In this document: piece by piece, positions 7,523 through 9,764 of the stretch | Numbering within the stretch: position 1 is the stretch's first letter | How the letters are laid out: every line of letters begins with the position of its first letter | Origin: Candidatus Pelagibacterales bacterium | GTDB lineage: Bacteria; Pseudomonadota; Alphaproteobacteria; Rickettsiales; UBA1997 | Assembly: GCA_016882165.1 (NCBI GenBank) | Contig: VHBV01000041.1 | Coordinates: forward strand, 1-9,764 | Direction of reading: 5' to 3' | DNA length: 9,764 bases | Position numbers and translations under genes: made by a program | Notes under the pieces: generated by a model | The model's input: only the letters and a program-made list of their open reading frames with translations | The model's database searches: none | Told to the model about the DNA's origin: nothing

Positions 7523-7819
7523 ATGTCAGGTACAGTTGGAACAAATCCTTTATTTTTAGGTTTAACAAGACCTCCTATGTTGCTTGGAGTAAGTTATACA
7601 TTTGCTGCAATCAATGGACTTATTTCTCTTTTAGCTTTCGTAATAACATCCAAATTTTTTTACATTTTGGTCTTATTGCCTTCAACCCATATGGTTGGTT
7701 GGTTTATTTGCCTCAAAGAACCAAGAGCATTAGAATTAATGATTGCTAAGTTTGCAAAATGTAATGTTTGCAGAAACCGTTCTTTCCACGGTGGAACAAA
7801 TTCTTACGATCAGTATTAA
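7523..7819 (+). CDS. virB3: VirB3-like type IV secretion system inner-membrane protein
   Basis: VirB3 is a small inner-membrane subunit of type IV secretion systems that works with the VirB4 ATPase. This 98-residue frame begins MSGTVGTNPLFLGLTRPPM; the PLFxGLTRPxMxxGV signature defines the family. Two hydrophobic segments lie at about 21-41 and 46-64. The tail ICLKEPR...AKCNVCRNRSFHG...NSY, with a CxxC at Cys80/Cys83, resembles rickettsial VirB3 as I recall it. In Rickettsiales virB3 normally sits directly upstream of virB4; here virB4 is absent and aspS follows after 409 nt. It is divergent from the aminotransferase and is followed by hairpins with a T-rich tail, so it looks like a one-gene transcript. 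No Shine-Dalgarno sequence precedes the ATG. Confidence 0.88.
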   Translation: MSGTVGTNPLFLGLTRPPMLLGVSYTFAAINGLISLLAFVITSKFFYILVLLPSTHMVGWFICLKEPRALELMIAKFAKCNVCRNRSFHGGTNSYDQY

Positions 7820-7848
7820 TTTAAATTCAAGCAGCGCTTAAATTTAAA
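7820..7848. repeat. Hairpin immediately after virB3
   Basis: Arms TTTAAATTCAAGC (7820-7832) and GCTTAAATTTAAA (7836-7848) are inverted copies with one mismatch (a G-U wobble in RNA), separated by a 3-nt loop AGC. The stem starts directly after the virB3 TAA. It has no T-run of its own and may be a 3'-end protecting hairpin that works with the next one. Confidence 0.65.
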
Positions 7849-7859
7849 ATGGAATTGAG

Positions 7860-7916
7860 TTGCTGCGCACGGCGTGAAAATGCCCATTCGCAACAAGTTT
7901 ATTTTTTATTTTTTTA
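7860..7916 (+). terminator. Probable rho-independent terminator of virB3
   Basis: The stem TTGCTGCG (7860-7867) pairs with CGCAACAA (7889-7896) with one mismatch, and an inner GGC/GCC pair continues it. It is followed by a T-rich tract at 7898-7916 interrupted by single A residues. Position just beyond virB3 and orientation fit. The interrupted stem makes its strength uncertain. Confidence 0.5.
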
Positions 7917-7992
7917 AGTTTTTTTTCTGAACTACAATTTGTTATCGAATAACTATGTCATTCTTAAATCCTCTGTAATTCTGAAATATTCT

Positions 7993-8075
7993 GTTATTCT
8001 GAGCGAAGCGAAGAATCTCAGAAGTTTTAATTAGGAGTTTATAATCCTGAGATTCTTCGCTTCGCTCAGAATGAC
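7993..8075. repeat. Near-perfect long palindrome upstream of aspS (GTCATTCTGAG family)
   Basis: Arms at 7996-8021 and 8047-8072 are perfect 26-nt inverted copies (ATTCTGAGCGAAGCGAAGAA and on to CTCAG). They extend to 7993 and 8075 with one mismatch, as GTTATT against GTCATT. The loop is 25 nt. Arm sequence and layout match the insertion in alaS at 2494-2575, so the two are members of one repeat family. This copy is better preserved and lies outside genes. Confidence 0.9.
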
Positions 8076-8156
8076 GGATTGGGAAAAATGAAGGATTGGG
8101 AAAATGAAGGATTGGGGAAAATGACAGATTAGGGGAAAATGACGGATTGGAGAAAA
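8071..8156. repeat. Five-copy degenerate tandem repeat of 16-18 nt
   Basis: Copies begin at 8071, 8088, 8104, 8121 and 8139 with the pattern ATGA(C/A)(G/A)GATT(G/A)GGGAAA. The first copy starts within the ATGAC that closes the adjacent palindrome, so the array appears to have grown from the palindrome's edge. No frame through it is open for any length. It is not a CRISPR array, because there are no unique spacers. Confidence 0.85.
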
Positions 8157-8208
8157 AAGTTCAGAAAAGACAGAAAAATAATTAAAAAATATTTAAAAAA
8201 ATCAGAAT

Positions 8209-8214
8209 TATAAT
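8209..8214 (+). promoter_or_regulatory. Candidate -10 element of aspS
   Basis: A consensus TATAAT lies 14 nt before the aspS ATG, implying a very short leader of about 8-10 nt. No recognisable -35 is found 16-18 nt upstream in this A-rich stretch, so the call rests on the -10 and its position alone. Confidence 0.35.
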
Positions 8215-8228
8215 TAAATTTTTTAAAA

Positions 8229-9764
8229 ATGCATAAATACAGAACGCATAATTGCTCAGAATTAAATAAGTCTAATGTTTCTCAAACTGTAAAACTTTCA
8301 GGTTGGGTTCATTCAAAACGTGATCATGGAAGTTTGATTTTTATTGATTTGCGTGATCATTTTGGAGTTACCCAAATTGTTGTAGGTTCTGCCCCCTTTG
8401 AAAAAGTGGGCGATGCGAAAGCGTCGGGGGATTTAAATCCTACGGCTTCGTTGCACTCAGCCACCTCCTTTTTCAAAGGAGGCTCTCTTGATGAGATTTC
8501 TTCAATCAAACTTGAATCGGTCATAACAATTGTTGGTGAAGTTGTTGCTCGTTCATCTGAAGCCGTTAACCCAAAAATTGCAACCGGAGAAATTGAAGTT
8601 AAAGTAAATGAATTAACTATTGAATCTTTAGCTGAACAAATTCCATTCCAGATAAATGACAATAACGAATATCCTGAAGAATTGCGCTTAAAATATCGCT
8701 TTCTTGATTTGCGTCGTGAAAAAACTCACAAAAATATTATCTTGCGTTCACAAGTAATTTCGCAAATTCGTTTTGAAATGACTTCGCGAGGTTTCTTAGA
8801 GATTCAAACTCCAATTTTAACTGCATCAAGTCCTGAAGGTGCTCGTGATTACTTGGTTCCAGCGCGTCTTCACCCAGGTAAGTTTTATGCACTTCCTCAA
8901 GCTCCACAACAATTTAAACAACTTTTGATGGTTTCTGGTTTTAATCGTTACTTTCAAATTGCACCTTGTTTTAGAGATGAAGATTTGCGTGCTGATAGAA
9001 GTCCAGAATTTTACCAGCTTGACTTAGAAATGTCTTTTGTAACTCAAGATGATGTTTTTAACGAAGTTGAACCATTATTAAAAACAATTTTCCAAAAATT
9101 TGGTGTTAAGAAAACTTTAGATGAAAAGTTTGTACACATCAAATATGAAGATGCAATTCTTAAATATGGTATTGATAAACCAGATTTGCGTAATCCAATT
9201 ATTATCTCAGAAGCAACTGAAATTTTCAGAGGCTCGGAATTTTCAATTTTTACAAAACAAATCGACCAAGGTGCTGTAATTCGTGCAATTCCCGCACCAA
9301 AATGTGCAACTCAACCAAGATCTTTCTTTGATAAAACAATTGAATTTGCTCAAAGTGTTGGTGCAAAAGGTTTAGCATATATTATTTTTGATGAAAATGG
9401 CGAAGCAAAAGGTCCAATTGCCAAGTTTTTATCTACAGAAAAGCTGGCTGAACTTAAGAAAACAGCTGATTTACAAAATGGTGATGCTGTGTTCTTCTCT
9501 TGTGGTAAAAAATCAGAAGCTGCCAAAATTGCAGGACAAGTAAGAATTAAGTTGGGTCAAGATTTAAATTTGATTGATGAGTCAATTTACAAATTCTGCT
9601 GGATTGTTGATTTTCCAATGTATGAACTTGATGAACAAACTGGTAAAATTGAATTTTCGCACAATCCTTTTTCAATGCCACAAGGTGGAATTGAGGCTCT
9701 TAATTCACAAGATCCTCTTTCAATCAAAGCTTTCCAATATGACGTTGTTTGTAATGGTGTTGAG
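8229..9764 (+). CDS. aspS: Aspartyl-tRNA synthetase (3' end beyond window)
   Basis: AspRS charges tRNA-Asp with aspartate in the cytoplasm. The window holds 512 codons, open to the right edge; about 100 residues including class II motif 3 should follow. The N-terminal OB-fold anticodon-binding domain starts MHKYRTHNC, with GWVHSKRDHGSLIFIDLRD at 25-43. The catalytic domain shows FLDLRRE at 158-164, TASSPEGARDYLVPAR at 198-213, QAPQQFKQ at 224-231 and motif 2 FRDEDLRADRSPEFYQLD at 248-265. The bacterial GAD insertion follows (KYGIDKPDLRNPII...IFRGSEFSIF), and the frame ends in FSHNPFSMPQGG and YDVVCNGVE. Residues 55-85 are a palindromic insertion, listed separately. Whether it is discriminating or also charges tRNA-Asn cannot be decided here. 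The start fits rickettsial homologues as I recall them; there is no Shine-Dalgarno sequence. Confidence 0.95.
   Translation, partial: MHKYRTHNCSELNKSNVSQTVKLSGWVHSKRDHGSLIFIDLRDHFGVTQIVVGSAPFEKVGDAKASGDLNPTASLHSATSFFKGGSLDEISSIKLESVITIVGEVVARSSEAVNPKIATGEIEVKVNELTIESLAEQIPFQINDNNEYPEELRLKYRFLDLRREKTHKNIILRSQVISQIRFEMTSRGFLEIQTPILTASSPEGARDYLVPARLHPGKFYALPQAPQQFKQLLMVSGFNRYFQIAPCFRDEDLRADRSPEFYQLDLEMSFVTQDDVFNEVEPLLKTIFQKFGVKKTLDEKFVHIKYEDAILKYGIDKPDLRNPIIISEATEIFRGSEFSIFTKQIDQGAVIRAIPAPKCATQPRSFFDKTIEFAQSVGAKGLAYIIFDENGEAKGPIAKFLSTEKLAELKKTADLQNGDAVFFSCGKKSEAAKIAGQVRIKLGQDLNLIDESIYKFCWIVDFPMYELDEQTGKIEFSHNPFSMPQGGIEALNSQDPLSIKAFQYDVVCNGVE
8391..8483. repeat. Palindromic element inserted in frame within aspS (CCCCCTTTGAAAAAG family)
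   Basis: This is a 93-bp element with terminal inverted repeats GCCCCCTTTGAAAAAG (8391-8406) and CTTTTTCAAAGGAGGC (8468-8483), matching at 15 of 16 positions. It is bounded on both sides by TCT (8388-8390 and 8484-8486), a possible 3-bp target duplication. Inside are a GAAA-loop hairpin at 8411-8426 and the perfect palindrome GGATTTAAATCC at 8429-8440. It encodes 31 residues from APFEKVGDAK to FFKGG with no stop. It sits in the OB-fold between QIVV and the strand LESVITIVGEV, and is clearly richer in G+C than the surrounding gene. Confidence 0.88.

Larger units (their letters stand above)
7820..8228. other. Gene-free 409-nt region between virB3 and aspS
   Basis: No credible coding sequence or RNA gene was seen on either strand. 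From left to right it holds two hairpins after virB3, a T-rich tract, degenerate TGTNATTCTGAAA-like units (about 7953-7998), a 26-bp-arm palindrome, five copies of a 16-18-nt tandem repeat and an A/T-rich stretch that should carry the aspS promoter. The repeats make up most of it, so it is probably a hotspot of repeat insertion and expansion. Confidence 0.8.

Noticed and set aside
8071..8156. CRISPR-like array
   Set aside because: Units are 16-18 nt, degenerate and directly adjacent, without unique spacers; no cas genes are nearby.
8478..8493. GGAGG followed 8 nt later by ATG inside the aspS insertion, as an internal start
   Set aside because: The ATG at 8491 is out of the aspS frame and meets a stop after a few codons; the GGAGG belongs to the repeat's inverted end.
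8357..8662. Minus-strand open frame of 101 codons across the aspS insertion
   Set aside because: It lies wholly inside aspS on the opposite strand and has no family resemblance; it is open only because the palindromic insertion reads through both ways.

Overview
The window comes from an AT-rich bacterial genome, most likely an alphaproteobacterium of the Rickettsiales or a close relative. Four things point this way. The aspartyl-tRNA synthetase and aspartate aminotransferase read like rickettsial proteins. A small VirB3 gene has the Cys-rich, NSY-ending C-terminus I associate with rickettsial type IV secretion. Type III pantothenate kinase sits next to RNase J, as is common in alphaproteobacteria. 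Short palindromic repeats lie inside reading frames, a habit best known from Rickettsia. Taxonomy is inferred from remembered protein families; no search was run.

Layout. Positions 74-7384 hold five co-directional minus-strand genes, in transcription order: aspartate aminotransferase (6182-7384), coaX (5383-6159), rnj (3478-5223), a headless alaS (1434-3350) and glmM (74-1423). The aminotransferase has a near-consensus promoter at 7469-7497. The aat-coaX gap (22 nt) and alaS-glmM gap (10 nt) suggest co-transcription. The coaX-rnj gap (159 nt) and rnj-alaS gap (127 nt) each hold a palindromic structure. On the plus strand, virB3 (7523-7819) diverges from the aminotransferase and ends at two hairpins with a T-rich tail. 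A 409-nt gene-free stretch (7820-8228) holds those hairpins, a 26-bp-arm palindrome and a five-copy tandem repeat. aspS then runs from 8229 off the right edge.

The genes are mostly housekeeping: peptidoglycan precursor supply (GlmM), CoA synthesis (CoaX), RNA decay (RNase J), amino-acid metabolism (AatA) and tRNA charging (AlaS, AspS). VirB3 is the one secretion gene. None of the starts has a strong Shine-Dalgarno sequence; leaders are A/T-rich.

The notable biology is genome remodelling by repeats. The alaS frame lacks the whole class II catalytic domain but keeps an intact tRNA-recognition, editing and C-Ala region. It begins 21 nt from a MITE-like palindromic element, so this is either a split AlaRS or an AlaX-like editing remnant. 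Both synthetase genes carry an in-frame palindromic insertion, from two unrelated repeat families. One family recurs as a near-perfect hairpin upstream of aspS. No CRISPR array, tRNA, rRNA or complete insertion sequence was seen.
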